Source of the DNA: Ruminococcus sp.
GTDB taxonomy: Bacteria > Bacillota > Clostridia > Oscillospirales > Ruminococcaceae
Length of the DNA stretch: 32,066 nt
Assembly: GCA_023667165.1 (NCBI GenBank)
Contig: JAMPAO010000014.1
Span: forward strand, 1 to 32,066
Reading direction: 5' to 3'
The position numbers and the translations under genes were made by a program. Position 1 is the first letter of the stretch, and each line of letters begins with the position of its first letter. The notes under the pieces are model-generated. The model searched no databases and was not told where the DNA came from. It worked only from the letters and a program-made list of their open reading frames with translations. This document shows, piece after piece, positions 1-7,929 of this stretch.

Positions 1-97
1 TGCAGAGGGAAAACCGTAGGGGGAAGGGGGAGGGCGGCCCAGCGTCCTTGGGTTTACCAGAGCGCCTCCCCCTCCCCCCGTAGGTTGTCCCTTTGCA
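1..97. repeat. GC-rich palindromic (REP/MITE-like) element
   Basis: The G-rich arm at about 1-36 pairs with the C-rich arm at about 63-97, giving an imperfect inverted repeat with a loop of about 26 nt. Both outer ends finish in TGCA (tgcagaggga on the left, tccctttgca on the right). The arms differ by a few substitutions and single-base gaps. There is no ORF inside. It resembles the short palindromic intergenic repeats of gut clostridia, but no second copy was seen in this window, so the repeat status is inferred. It may continue left of the window edge. It could also act as a terminator or RNA hairpin for an upstream gene. The stretch from 98 to 260 shows nothing else recognisable. Confidence 0.55.
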
Positions 98-260
98 TCG
101 GCTAACGTGCTAAACATATCTCCAAAACAAAGACAGAATGCCAAAAAACAAGCTATAGCATAAGGGGATAAAGTGCAAACTAAAGCGATCAACCAAAATA
201 TCCCGCCAAAAAACAAACCGTGCAAAATAATATCCCGAACAGAATTTCGTTTCAAAATCA

Positions 261-289
261 TTGACAACCCGTGAAAACTGTGATAAAAT
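261..289 (+). promoter_or_regulatory. Sigma-A promoter of ilvB
   Basis: A consensus -35 box TTGACA (261-266) and a -10 box TAAAAT (284-289) are separated by 17 bp, 54 bp upstream of the ilvB start. No T-box leader or long attenuator fits between the promoter and the gene, so branched-chain amino acid control by attenuation is not evident. Confidence 0.75.
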
Positions 290-342
290 AATCATATGTT
301 ATGCCGAATTGCGGTCAGATTAAAATAAAGGAGATTATAAAC

Positions 343-2028
343 ATGAAGCTCAACGGCTCACAGATCATTATTGAATGCCTTATTGAACAGGGTACGGACA
401 CGGTCTTCGGTTATCCCGGAGGAGCCGTGCTGAATATTTACGACGCGCTTTACGATTACTCAGATAAGATCACCCATATCCTTACTTCACATGAGCAGAA
501 CGCAGGCCATGCCGCCGACGGCTATTCCAGAACCACCGGAAAAACGGGCGTGGTCATAGCCACCTCGGGACCGGGCGCCACAAATCTCGTTACAGCCATA
601 GCCACAGCCAATATGGACAGCATACCCATGGTCGCGATCACGGGTAATGTGGGAACGAGCCTGCTCGGACTTGATTCCTTTCAGGAAGTGGATATCACGG
701 GCATAACCATGCCCATTACCAAGCATAACTACATAGTCAAGGACGTTGAAGATCTTGCGGATACCATCAGAGAGGCTTTCTTTATCGCCAACGACGGCAG
801 GAAAGGTCCCGTGCTCATAGATATCCCCAAGGACATCACAGCGGCGGTGTGCGAGTTTGAGCGCAAAACTCCCGCAGGTCACAGCTACAGCGTAAATAAC
901 TACGAGATAGACGCGGCTGCCCGCGTTATAGCCAATGCCGAAAGACCCATGATATTCGCGGGAGGCGGAGTCGCCCTTTCGGGAGCCGAAGCGCAGCTTG
1001 CCAAATTCGCGGATATGATAGACGCACCCGTGGCTCTTTCGCTTATGGGAATGTCCTCCTTCGACAATACAAACGAAAGATATACGGGAATGTTGGGAAT
1101 GCACGGCACAAAAACCTCGTCCCTCGCCCTCGTAAACAGCGATGTGATAGTCGCGGTAGGCTCCCGCTTCTCCGACCGTGTGACCTGCAGCGCGGCGTCC
1201 TTTGCGGAAAACACCGCCAAGGCGAAGATCGTCCATATTGAGATAGATCCTGCGGAATTTGACAAAAACGTCACCGCCGACGTTCACGTAAACGGCGATG
1301 TCAAGCTCGTCCTGACGGAGCTTATGAATAAGCTGCCCAAAATGTCCCACCCCGGCTGGATGGCTGATATCAAGCGGTGGAAGACCGAATATCCCTTGAT
1401 ACAGACAAGCAGCGGCGAGGAAACCGTTCTTCCGCAGTACGTGCTGGAAACCCTTGCGGATATTGCCGGCGAAAACGCGATCATAACCACCGAGGTAGGT
1501 CAGCACCAGATGTGGACGGCGGAATACTACCCCTTTAAGAACCCGAAAACTCTCGCCACCTCCGGAGGACTCGGCACAATGGGTTACGGCTTGGGCGCGG
1601 CTATCGGAGCAAAGGTGGGCAATCCCAAAAAGACCGTGGTGAATATCGCGGGGGACGGCAGCTTTTATATGAATATGACCGAGCTTTCAACGCTGGCAAA
1701 ATACCGGCTCCCCGTTATCGAGCTTGTTTTCAACAATTCCGTTCTGGGAATGGTCCGCCAGTGGCAAAGACTTTTTTATGACTGTCACTTTTCTCAAACC
1801 ACCCTCGAAAAACCCACGGATTTTGAGCTTCTCGCCAAAGCGTTCGGCATAGAGGGCATTACCATCTCCAAGAAAAGCGAGGTACGGCAGAAGCTGGAGC
1901 AGGCAGTTTCCTGCGGCAAACCCGTGCTTATCAACTGTATCATCGACAAGGACGTAAACGTTCTGCCCATGGTTCCCGCGGGAGCGTCGGTAGCGGAGCC
2001 TATATTGGATATCGTCATCGATAGCTGA
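343..2028 (+). CDS. ilvB: Acetolactate synthase, large (catalytic) subunit
   Basis: This is a thiamine diphosphate enzyme that condenses two pyruvates to 2-acetolactate (or pyruvate plus 2-oxobutyrate) in valine, leucine and isoleucine synthesis. The 561-residue length is normal. Visible motifs are the N-terminal VFGYPGGA segment, the catalytic glutamate E51 in HEQNAGHAADG, the GPGATN loop, and the C-terminal ThDP/Mg motif starting at GDGSF and reaching the NN of VFNNSVLGMVRQWQ. The longer frame from 301 exists, but AAGGAG at 328-333 lies 9 nt before the ATG at 343, which decides the start. No small regulatory subunit (ilvN) or ilvC follows; a strong terminator ends the unit. The FAD-binding type (AHAS rather than catabolic ALS) is favoured by overall similarity but not proven. 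Confidence 0.95.
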   Translation: MKLNGSQIIIECLIEQGTDTVFGYPGGAVLNIYDALYDYSDKITHILTSHEQNAGHAADGYSRTTGKTGVVIATSGPGATNLVTAIATANMDSIPMVAITGNVGTSLLGLDSFQEVDITGITMPITKHNYIVKDVEDLADTIREAFFIANDGRKGPVLIDIPKDITAAVCEFERKTPAGHSYSVNNYEIDAAARVIANAERPMIFAGGGVALSGAEAQLAKFADMIDAPVALSLMGMSSFDNTNERYTGMLGMHGTKTSSLALVNSDVIVAVGSRFSDRVTCSAASFAENTAKAKIVHIEIDPAEFDKNVTADVHVNGDVKLVLTELMNKLPKMSHPGWMADIKRWKTEYPLIQTSSGEETVLPQYVLETLADIAGENAIITTEVGQHQMWTAEYYPFKNPKTLATSGGLGTMGYGLGAAIGAKVGNPKKTVVNIAGDGSFYMNMTELSTLAKYRLPVIELVFNNSVLGMVRQWQRLFYDCHFSQTTLEKPTDFELLAKAFGIEGITISKKSEVRQKLEQAVSCGKPVLINCIIDKDVNVLPMVPAGASVAEPILDIVIDS

Positions 2029-2047
2029 TGATAACCCTATAACACGC

Positions 2048-2089
2048 AAAACAGACAATTCCGTCAAAATAAACGGAATTGTCTGTTTT
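2048..2089. terminator. Bidirectional terminator between ilvB and the GNAT remnant
   Basis: A perfect 17-bp stem (2048-2064 with 2073-2089) closes an 8-nt loop. The stem ends carry A and T runs on both strands, so it can terminate ilvB (+) and the convergent GNAT gene (-), whose stop codon abuts it. Confidence 0.85.
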
Positions 2090-2649
2090 CATATATTTTT
2101 TACCCGCTCCGCCCCTATCTCAATCCAGGCAGGCTTAAAACCGCAGGCTATCGCAATATTCCAAGAATGGTAATTTGACAGGCTCGTGCCGTAAAAGGGT
2201 ATATCTCCCCTGCGTAGTATCTCGTTTTTCAGCAAAGTCACAAGGTATTTCCCCACTCCCTTTGAGCGGTATTCCGGCAGTACGTCGATCCCTATCTGCT
2301 GCCAATGGGGAGCGTCCTCGGAGCAGCCCGCCATCCCCATGATAACGTCCCCGTCGTAAGCGCATACGGCTATCCTGTCGGGGCGCTCGGGACGGTATTT
2401 GTCGCATATAGCGTTGGGAAACAGTTCGTCGCAGTAAAACATCCCTATCTCCTCTCCGTAAAACCATTTTACGGGGTAATTCCTTTCCGGCAGAACGTCC
2501 CGTGAATGTATAAACATATGATACGTCTGCGTAAGAGTATATCCGTATTTTCCCAGTTCCCTTTCAAGGGGCGCAAGATTCGGATATTCAAACAGCATAT
2601 GCCCCTGCCTGCCTTTTATGAAATTTTCCAAAAAAGGGTGCAGGCACGG
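2089..2649 (-). pseudogene. GNAT acetyltransferase, 3' fragment cut off by the mobile element
   Basis: The minus-strand frame carries the acetyl-CoA binding half of a GNAT: a motif A segment IGIDVLPEYRSKGVGKYL followed by a conserved YHSWNIAIACGF tail. The frame has no ATG or ribosome binding site; the first possible start is a TTG at 2631. The native reading runs further upstream as PCLHPFLENF to 2649 and then enters the mobile element. The missing N-terminal half, ending in NAVITAD, is at 15008-15175 at the far side of the element. Joining 15008 to 2649 keeps the frame and gives ITAD-PCLHPF. As it stands, the fragment has no promoter and is probably not made. The GNAT substrate is unknown. 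Confidence 0.85.
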
Positions 2650-2677
2650 ATGATAGGCTAATCCAAAAGAAGTATTT
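2650..2677 (+). repeat. Left terminal inverted repeat of the element
   Basis: This 28-nt segment matches the reverse complement of 14982-15009 at 22 positions. The best conserved parts are GGCTAATC (2656-2663) and AAAGAAGT (2666-2673). It lies between the recombinase stop codon (2682) and the GNAT remnant, and is probably a recombinase binding site. Confidence 0.75.
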
Positions 2678-2681
2678 CTGG

Positions 2682-4289
2682 TCAGGCAGCCCTTTCGCTC
2701 CCGCCATACTTCTTCCCCTCGGCAACAGCCGTGGAAACCGCAATGTTGAACCGATAGTAAACATCAACCTGCTGCACCCTATGCCCGCTCGACTTATCGG
2801 GAGCGTGAACAACAATCTTTTCCACAAGCTCCCGAATAATTTCGGGAGTTATTTCATCAATGTGTTCATATTTCCGAACGATTTCCAAAAATTGAGAAGC
2901 GTCTGCCGATTTCTGCTCGTTTGTTTCTACAAACTTTGTAAGCTCATCAGCCGTTTGTTTAAGCTGACTTTGCTCAACTTCATAATCTTTGGACAGTGTT
3001 GCAAACCTCTCATCGGAAATTTTCCCAAGGACGTTATCCTCATAAAGCCTTGAAATAATCTTATCAAGCTCGGCAATTCTTTTTTCCGACTTCGCAAGGG
3101 TTTTCTTAGCCTTTTTCAGTTCCTCGGTGTGACTTGAAATCGAGTTTTCCATTGCCGATTTCACAAACTCCTCCTCATTCAAACGAACCGTTTCCAAAAG
3201 TTTGTTTATCTCGTTCAGGAGAATTTCCCGTAAAACAGCCGTCCTGATGTAATGCGCCGAACAGCCCTTTGTTTCGGTATATGTGCCGCATTTCATATGC
3301 TCCTGCGTTTTTGAAATATTCTTTCCCCTGTTGATGTAGAGTTTTTTGCCGCAGTCCGCGCAATACACCATTCCCGAAAAAGGATTGATTTCCTCGCATT
3401 TCTGCGCTTTGGGATTGCTTTTCATAATTTCCTGCGCCAAATCAAAATCGTGCCGTGAAATAATTGCCGGATGAGTGTCCTCAAAAATCAGCCATTCCGA
3501 CCTCGGATTGTAGACCTTTTTCTTGTTTTTATAGGACTTCCTCCGCGTCTTGAAATTGGCGGTATGCCCGACATACTCGATTTTTTGAAGTATGCTCTTT
3601 ACCGAGGTTCTGCCCCAAATATGCGAATTTTCATCGTCTTTCAAACGCGCGGACGGCGAGGGGATTTTCTCGCTTGTCAAGGTCAGCGCAATTTTTTTCA
3701 CGCTGTAACCGCCGATATACATATTAAAAATACGTTTTACAATTTCGGCGGACTTCTCATCGATTTCCCAAGCGTTTTTATCGGTTTCCGACTTTTTGTA
3801 ACCGTAAGGCGGCTTGCCTAAAGGCTTTCCCGACTGACCTTTCGCTTTGAAAACCGCCTTGACCTTTTTGCTCGTATCTTTGGCATAAAAGTCATTAAAT
3901 ACGTTGCGGAAAACCATCATATCGTTCTCACTTTTAAACGTGTCCACACTGTCGTTTACGGCGATGTACCGAACATCGTAATCGGGGAAAATTATCTCAA
4001 TATACTCTCCCGTTTTCAAGTAATCACGCCCAAGTCGTGACAAGTCTTTCGTGATAACAATTCCGATTTTTCCGTCCTCCATATCCTTTGTCATACGAGT
4101 AAAATCGGGACGGCTAAAGTTTGTGCCGCTCCAACCGTCGTCCACGTAAAATTGCGGATTTGGAAAATGGTTGTCCTGCGCGTATTTTAAAAGAATGTTT
4201 TTCTGATTTGTAATTGAATTGCTCTCACCGTCAATCATATCGTCTTGCGAAAGACGGCAGTATAACGCTGTAATCTTGTCTTGTAACAT
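2682..4289 (-). CDS. tnpX: Large serine recombinase, TnpX-like
   Basis: This site-specific recombinase should excise and integrate the element. The N-terminal resolvase domain has the catalytic serine S14 in YCRLSQDD and the arginine motif LSRLGRDY (R85, R88). A recombinase domain follows (GKPPYGYKK), then a zinc ribbon with paired cysteines (YCADCGKKL and a later C-x7-C). A long coiled coil comes next, and the C-terminus ends in a DUF4368-type segment with VEKIVVHAPDKSSG and QQVDVYYRF. The length of 535 residues is typical. The ATG at 4289 is preferred over a TTG at 4310 because AGTGAGG lies 5 nt upstream of it. It is the terminal gene of the element and has its own promoter. The name tnpX is by family resemblance to Tn4451. 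Confidence 0.92.
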   Translation of the reverse strand: MLQDKITALYCRLSQDDMIDGESNSITNQKNILLKYAQDNHFPNPQFYVDDGWSGTNFSRPDFTRMTKDMEDGKIGIVITKDLSRLGRDYLKTGEYIEIIFPDYDVRYIAVNDSVDTFKSENDMMVFRNVFNDFYAKDTSKKVKAVFKAKGQSGKPLGKPPYGYKKSETDKNAWEIDEKSAEIVKRIFNMYIGGYSVKKIALTLTSEKIPSPSARLKDDENSHIWGRTSVKSILQKIEYVGHTANFKTRRKSYKNKKKVYNPRSEWLIFEDTHPAIISRHDFDLAQEIMKSNPKAQKCEEINPFSGMVYCADCGKKLYINRGKNISKTQEHMKCGTYTETKGCSAHYIRTAVLREILLNEINKLLETVRLNEEEFVKSAMENSISSHTEELKKAKKTLAKSEKRIAELDKIISRLYEDNVLGKISDERFATLSKDYEVEQSQLKQTADELTKFVETNEQKSADASQFLEIVRKYEHIDEITPEIIRELVEKIVVHAPDKSSGHRVQQVDVYYRFNIAVSTAVAEGKKYGGSERAA

Positions 4290-4314
4290 ATAATCCTCAC
4301 TTTCCGACAAATAC

Positions 4315-4406
4315 AGCGGATTATGTGTTAATTATACCACATCTCAATTCAAAATTCAATATGGTAAATTGCTAAATTTTTATTGATTATTTTGACATAA
4401 TCCGCT
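4315..4406. repeat. Inverted repeat flanking the recombinase promoter
   Basis: AGCGGATTATGT (4315-4326) is the exact reverse complement of ACATAATCCGCT (4395-4406). The match extends imperfectly outward to about 20 bp. The two arms bracket the recombinase -10 and -35 boxes, an arrangement suited to an operator pair or to recombinase binding. A third copy of the core is at 14948-14962. Confidence 0.7.
4331..4359 (-). promoter_or_regulatory. Promoter of the serine recombinase gene
   Basis: Read on the minus strand, TTGAAT (4354-4359) and a perfect TATAAT (4331-4336) are 17 bp apart, about 42 nt upstream of the recombinase ATG. Confidence 0.7.
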
Positions 4407-4427
4407 AATTTGCCGATTATATCAAAT

Positions 4428-4598
4428 TTATGCTGACCTTTGAATTTCCTTTTTAATTAGCCGCGAAAGAACGTCTTTTAAATTTTCGCCGCTAAAATTA
4501 AATTTTGTGACAACTTTATAAATAGTATGCCCGATTTTATATTCGGACACTGCCGTATTCACTACGGCGGAATTTGCAACTGAAACATTTCTAATCAT
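4428..4598 (-). CDS. tnpW: TnpW-family small transposon protein
   Basis: This small protein of 56 residues has the segment YKIGHTIYKVVTKFN followed by a charged helix ending LSRLIKKEI. That matches the TnpW small-protein family found next to TnpX-type recombinases in Tn4451 relatives. Its biochemical role is not known. The start is set by AGGAGA a few bases upstream of the ATG at 4598. It begins 7 nt after the relaxase stop and so is probably translated from the same transcript. The overlapping longer frame (to 4745) is a shadow of the relaxase end. Confidence 0.75.
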   Translation of the reverse strand: MIRNVSVANSAVVNTAVSEYKIGHTIYKVVTKFNFSGENLKDVLSRLIKKEIQRSA

Positions 4599-4605
4599 TA
4601 ATCTC

Positions 4606-6048
4606 CTATCTGCCGCACTTTTTGGCGGCGGTCGTTGGTTTGTTTTCGGAACGGCGAACACGTTCGTCCTCGCGCTTTTTCTCGGCGATAAGGTTTGAAA
4701 TGTAATCGCCCTCTGAAATCTTTTTGTAGGTATCTGAAATACCAAGGTAAGTATCGTACATCTGCTTAAATTTTTTCATCTGCTCGGTAAGCATTTCAAC
4801 CTTTTCGGAAGTATCTCTCCGCAGTTTTTCAACCCGCTGTAATTCATCACGTTCTTTTATATTACAGCGTTCCATAACAGTCTTGCACATCTGAAATTGC
4901 AGTTTTTCCGTTTCGGATAATTTCGATTTTTCAAGCAAATCAAAATATGCCCCAACCTGTTTTTCAACCGCTTCAAATTGAGATAACTTTTCCGACAGCT
5001 TGTTGACCTCCTGCCTTGCATTTTCATATTCGGAAGTAAACTTTTTAATTTTACTCTCCAACTCGCCAATTGAACAAATATTATCGCGGTTAATAACCGC
5101 AAGCTGCGCCGACAAAGTGTACACATCAAAATCATTCTGCAATATGTACGGCTGATTTTTAAAATACTTTCTCGGAAGTTTTGAATTGCTTTTGACAAGC
5201 TCGCTGACTTGATAAATCCTTTCGTAAAAAATTTTGTTCAGAGAATTAATTTTAGTACCGCTATAATTTTCATCAAAAGCAATTTTAATTCTCTCACTCA
5301 AAATATCCTCGGAATAAAAATCTCCCAAAGTTTTCAAACGAACGAAACGCTTTTGTTCTGGCGCTTTTACGGAAATATATTTCCCCGCTTTGACAGTAAA
5401 GCCCAACCGCTCCAACTCAAAAATCAATTCGTCAAGATTTTTAACAGTACCCAGCAAACCGTCAACTGCAATTCTGATTTTTTCTTTCCAAGACGCGCCG
5501 CGTTGTTTGCTCTCCCATTCGTTGTACTTCATTGTCCTGCCCTTGCCTTTTGATTTATCATAAGGCTGAACTCCGAAAGCAAGGCACACCCTGTCGGAAT
5601 ATTCCTTAATTCTGTCGAGAGATTTTTTGTTGGCGTAAAATTTTTGACCGTCAATTCCGTAAGAGTTCAAAATGAAATGGTTGTGGACGTGCCGCTTGTC
5701 AACGTGCGTCGCGATAACCACCTGACAATCATCTCCGAAAGTTTTTCTCACAAACGCCTTTGCGATTTTGTGGGCGAGTTCGGGAGAAATATTATCTTTC
5801 GGGTCGAACGACTGAATATAGTGTATCGCTTTAACTCGCCCCTTGCCCTTTAAAGGAATTGGCTCGTTAAATTTGTACCCCGAAAAATGCTCGTAAACTG
5901 TACGCATTGCAAGGTATGCGTCTGCCGCATTGGTCAGACAATTCAGCGAGGTAGCATACATCAAATCCTCAGTCTTGTCGGGATTTAAAATGTAAGCTAT
6001 GCTGCGGTTGACTGTTTGGTGAATGCTGATTGATTTAACATATGGCAA
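4606..6048 (-). CDS. Relaxase / mobilization nuclease (MobA/VirD2 type)
   Basis: This 480-residue protein should nick the element at its oriT and pilot the strand into a recipient. The N-terminus PYVKSISIH and the segment YILNPDKTEDLMY are typical of relaxases in gut Bacillota elements. The metal-binding histidine cluster is H115, H120, H122 and H124 in HVDKRHVHNHFILNS. The C-terminal half is rich in predicted coiled coil. The start is a TTG at 6048, with AAGGAG about 11 nt upstream inside mobC, so translation is probably coupled to MobC (52-bp overlap). A nearby ATG is in the wrong frame. It corresponds in role to TnpZ of Tn4451, though the family match is closer to the VirD2-type group. Confidence 0.92.
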   Translation of the reverse strand: MPYVKSISIHQTVNRSIAYILNPDKTEDLMYATSLNCLTNAADAYLAMRTVYEHFSGYKFNEPIPLKGKGRVKAIHYIQSFDPKDNISPELAHKIAKAFVRKTFGDDCQVVIATHVDKRHVHNHFILNSYGIDGQKFYANKKSLDRIKEYSDRVCLAFGVQPYDKSKGKGRTMKYNEWESKQRGASWKEKIRIAVDGLLGTVKNLDELIFELERLGFTVKAGKYISVKAPEQKRFVRLKTLGDFYSEDILSERIKIAFDENYSGTKINSLNKIFYERIYQVSELVKSNSKLPRKYFKNQPYILQNDFDVYTLSAQLAVINRDNICSIGELESKIKKFTSEYENARQEVNKLSEKLSQFEAVEKQVGAYFDLLEKSKLSETEKLQFQMCKTVMERCNIKERDELQRVEKLRRDTSEKVEMLTEQMKKFKQMYDTYLGISDTYKKISEGDYISNLIAEKKREDERVRRSENKPTTAAKKCGR

Positions 6049-6335
6049 ATTTTTTCGTACTCCTTTTTAAAATTTTCATAGTCATCTGCGTAAATCGAAT
6101 TTATTTCGTTCGCCTTTTTCGCAAGCTGATTGATGTTTTTTCCGATGATACGCAGAGCGTTCATCACGGCGGTTACGTCCTTGAAATTGCAGTTTATAAT
6201 TTGACCGTTGACGGAAATCTGCCTGATGTACGTTCCCGTTTTCATAGATAAGCCTGCGGCTCGGCGTTCGACTTCGCGCCATTCGTCAAGCGGATAAGTC
6301 ACTTTCTTTTCTTTTACAAGTTTGTATTTTCTCAA
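5997..6335 (-). CDS. mobC: MobC-like mobilization accessory protein
   Basis: This 112-residue protein is likely the relaxosome partner that helps the relaxase recognise oriT. It has an N-terminal DNA-binding segment (YPLDEWREVERRA) and the MobC hallmark IGKNINQLAKKANE around residue 64. The start is a TTG at 6335, fixed by GGAGG 8 nt upstream. It overlaps the relaxase start and heads the mobility transcript. Confidence 0.88.
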   Translation of the reverse strand: MRKYKLVKEKKVTYPLDEWREVERRAAGLSMKTGTYIRQISVNGQIINCNFKDVTAVMNALRIIGKNINQLAKKANEINSIYADDYENFKKEYEKICHMLNQSAFTKQSTAA

Positions 6336-6781
6336 TAAAAATTCCTCCGTTTCATATTTTGCGGTTTTAGGCTTTGCCTAATTTTTTAGGGGATAAGCAT
6401 TTAATGCTTCGGGTTCCCTAAAATCATTTTGAGGGGGTAACTCATCAAAATGGGAGAAAGTGGGAAAGTATGCACCACTTTCTATGGCTTGCTACGCATA
6501 CCCAAAACAACGGTATACGTATACTCCAAAATTTCCCATTTTTGTTTTAAGCGTTACCCCTTAAACTTTTTAAAAATTTTTCAAAACCAAATTGTTGTTT
6601 GCAATGATTTTTGCCGTGATTTTTTTGTACGCGAAATCCTGCCTCCTTTAAAAAATATGAACCGTTTCCCGATATTTTTGCCGACTAACTCAACAGGCAA
6701 AGCCGCGAACATTGCCTATTGTTTTGGTCTGCATTGCTGAACAAATTCATTAAGAACTGTTGTTTGTTCACAATTATGTCA
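6336..6781. other. Structured non-coding region, candidate oriT
   Basis: No convincing gene lies between mobC and the XRE regulator, but the segment 6367-6542 is unusually rich in inverted repeats. They are: a TAGGC/GCCTA hairpin (6368-6380); a nested stem with outer TTTTAGGG/CCCTAAAA (6384-6391 with 6416-6423) and inner AAGCATT/AATGCTT (6395-6409); CATTTTGA/TCAAAATG (6425-6432 with 6445-6452); GTATGC/GCATAC (6468-6473 with 6496-6501); a 12-nt palindrome GTATACGTATAC (6513-6524); and AAAATGGGA/TCCCATTTT (6447-6455 with 6534-6542). Position next to mobC and this structure make it the best oriT candidate. No specific nick site was recognised. Confidence 0.5.
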
Positions 6782-6840
6782 TTGATTTTAGTTTTGGAAT
6801 GTGTTATACTGATATGTAAGGACATAAAAGTATCTTACAT
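6782..6840 (+). promoter_or_regulatory. Promoter and operator-like repeat upstream of the XRE regulator
   Basis: TTGATT (6782-6787) and TATACT (6805-6810) are 17 bp apart. Just downstream, ATGTAAG (6814-6820) and CTTACAT (6834-6840) form an inverted repeat with a 13-nt gap, in a position suited to autorepression by the downstream regulator. The leader to the start codon is about 120 nt. Confidence 0.55.
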
Positions 6841-6938
6841 ATATTATATCGGTTCATTATAGTGAATACTTTAGCTTTTTCTGTGAATTTACAAAAAAAT
6901 TTCATTACATTGCACAAAAACGAAAAGGAGAATTGTTT

Positions 6939-7673
6939 ATGTTTTACAACAGGTTTATGGAACTTTGCGGAGAGTACGGAGAAAAGCCTACCCCTGTTTT
7001 GAAAAAGCTGGACATCAGTCCGGGAAACTTAAGACGTTGGGAAGGCGGCGCGTCCATTACCGCCGAGACTTTGGAGAAGATTGCAAACTACTTCGGCGTG
7101 CCTGTGGATTATTTCTTCCTCAAAGACGAGGAGAGAGCGCTTGAGGAAGTTCAGCAAAATGAATTGGCGATTAAGGACGATACGAACGGTATTCGGCAGA
7201 TTTATGCTGTTGCGCATATTCACCCCGACTATATCGCAAGCATTTTAAGCGGTCGGGAGCTTACCGAGAGCGAACTGGATAGGGTTGCGAATTATTTGAG
7301 GTGCAAAAAAGTTTATTTGCTTAATCGGAATGTTGCCGAGGACGATAACAACGTCTGCAAAAAATCCGAGACGGATTCCTCGGCTTGCTTGTCGGACAAG
7401 GAATTGGTCATTGACATTTTGTCGAGGATACCCGCCAACAGGGACTACAAATATTTGCAGGTTATGATTTCGAGGATTATTGCTGAAAATCTCAAACGGA
7501 ATGGAATTTACCAAGATGATTTGATTGCCTGCGGTTTGGTTCGGAGGAAGGTTGCAGACCTGTTTGACAGCTCTACAGACAATGAGAAAATTTTAGCCTT
7601 TAACAATTCCGATATTTTGAGGATTGTTCATTGCTTTAGGGTGGGGTACGATTTGGTTTTTACGGGGGTGTAG
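6939..7673 (+). CDS. XRE-type helix-turn-helix regulator of the element
   Basis: The 244-residue protein has an N-terminal helix-turn-helix of the XRE class (about residues 14-60), including ISPGNLRRWEGGASITAETLEKIANYFGVPVDYFF. A second helical segment (SILSGRELTESELDRVANYL) looks like a degenerate repeat of it. The C-terminal half is unrecognised. AAGGAG at 6925-6930 lies 8 nt before the ATG at 6939, which is preferred over a TTG at 6933. Divergent from the mobility genes and preceded by an inverted repeat, it probably controls element maintenance or transfer. The target is inferred only. Confidence 0.82.
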   Translation: MFYNRFMELCGEYGEKPTPVLKKLDISPGNLRRWEGGASITAETLEKIANYFGVPVDYFFLKDEERALEEVQQNELAIKDDTNGIRQIYAVAHIHPDYIASILSGRELTESELDRVANYLRCKKVYLLNRNVAEDDNNVCKKSETDSSACLSDKELVIDILSRIPANRDYKYLQVMISRIIAENLKRNGIYQDDLIACGLVRRKVADLFDSSTDNEKILAFNNSDILRIVHCFRVGYDLVFTGV

Positions 7674-7706
7674 AGGCGCATATTAAAATTATTGAAATAA
7701 CGTTAG

Positions 7707-7754
7707 TAAAAATCGTGTTTACTGTAAACAACATAACAGCAAACACGATTTTTA
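7707..7754. terminator. Hairpin terminator after the XRE regulator
   Basis: TAAAAATCGTGTTT (7707-7720) pairs perfectly with AAACACGATTTTTA (7741-7754) across a 20-nt loop. The A and T runs sit at the base of the stem, as in bidirectional terminators. It marks the border between mobility module and cargo. Confidence 0.65.
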
Positions 7755-7813
7755 ATAATGTTACGTTTCTTTCACAAATTTGAAACAGCAGACTTGGACT
7801 ATACTTACAAAAA

Positions 7814-7882
7814 CTATGCTTGGCGAGCATAGATGTGTATTTAATATAAGTATTTGACATTAAATAAAACAACTGCTATAAT
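7814..7882 (+). promoter_or_regulatory. Strong promoter of the first cargo operon with shared upstream block
   Basis: A perfect consensus pair TTGACA (7854-7859) and TATAAT (7877-7882) has a 17-bp spacer. The block AATATAAGTATTTGACAT (7843-7860), covering the -35 box, recurs with one change at 11293-11310 before the MerR gene. Upstream, CTATGCT/AGCATAG (7814-7820 with 7826-7832) forms a perfect hairpin or operator-like dyad. Confidence 0.8.
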
Positions 7883-7929
7883 TAAAACAGTAAAACAAAT
7901 CTGCCAAATTTTTAAAAGAAGTGATGTGT

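Noticed and set aside
98..342. T-box or leader attenuator before ilvB
   Set aside because: No T-box sequence, specifier hairpin or terminator pair was seen; the promoter lies only 54 bp from the gene.
487..1506. Long minus-strand ORF (339 codons) opposite ilvB
   Set aside because: It is a shadow of the strongly coding ilvB frame, with Cys/Gly/Arg-rich composition and no motif or ribosome site.
6450..6740. 96-codon plus-strand ORF in the candidate oriT region
   Set aside because: It covers the inverted repeats, has no ribosome site and no coding signature.
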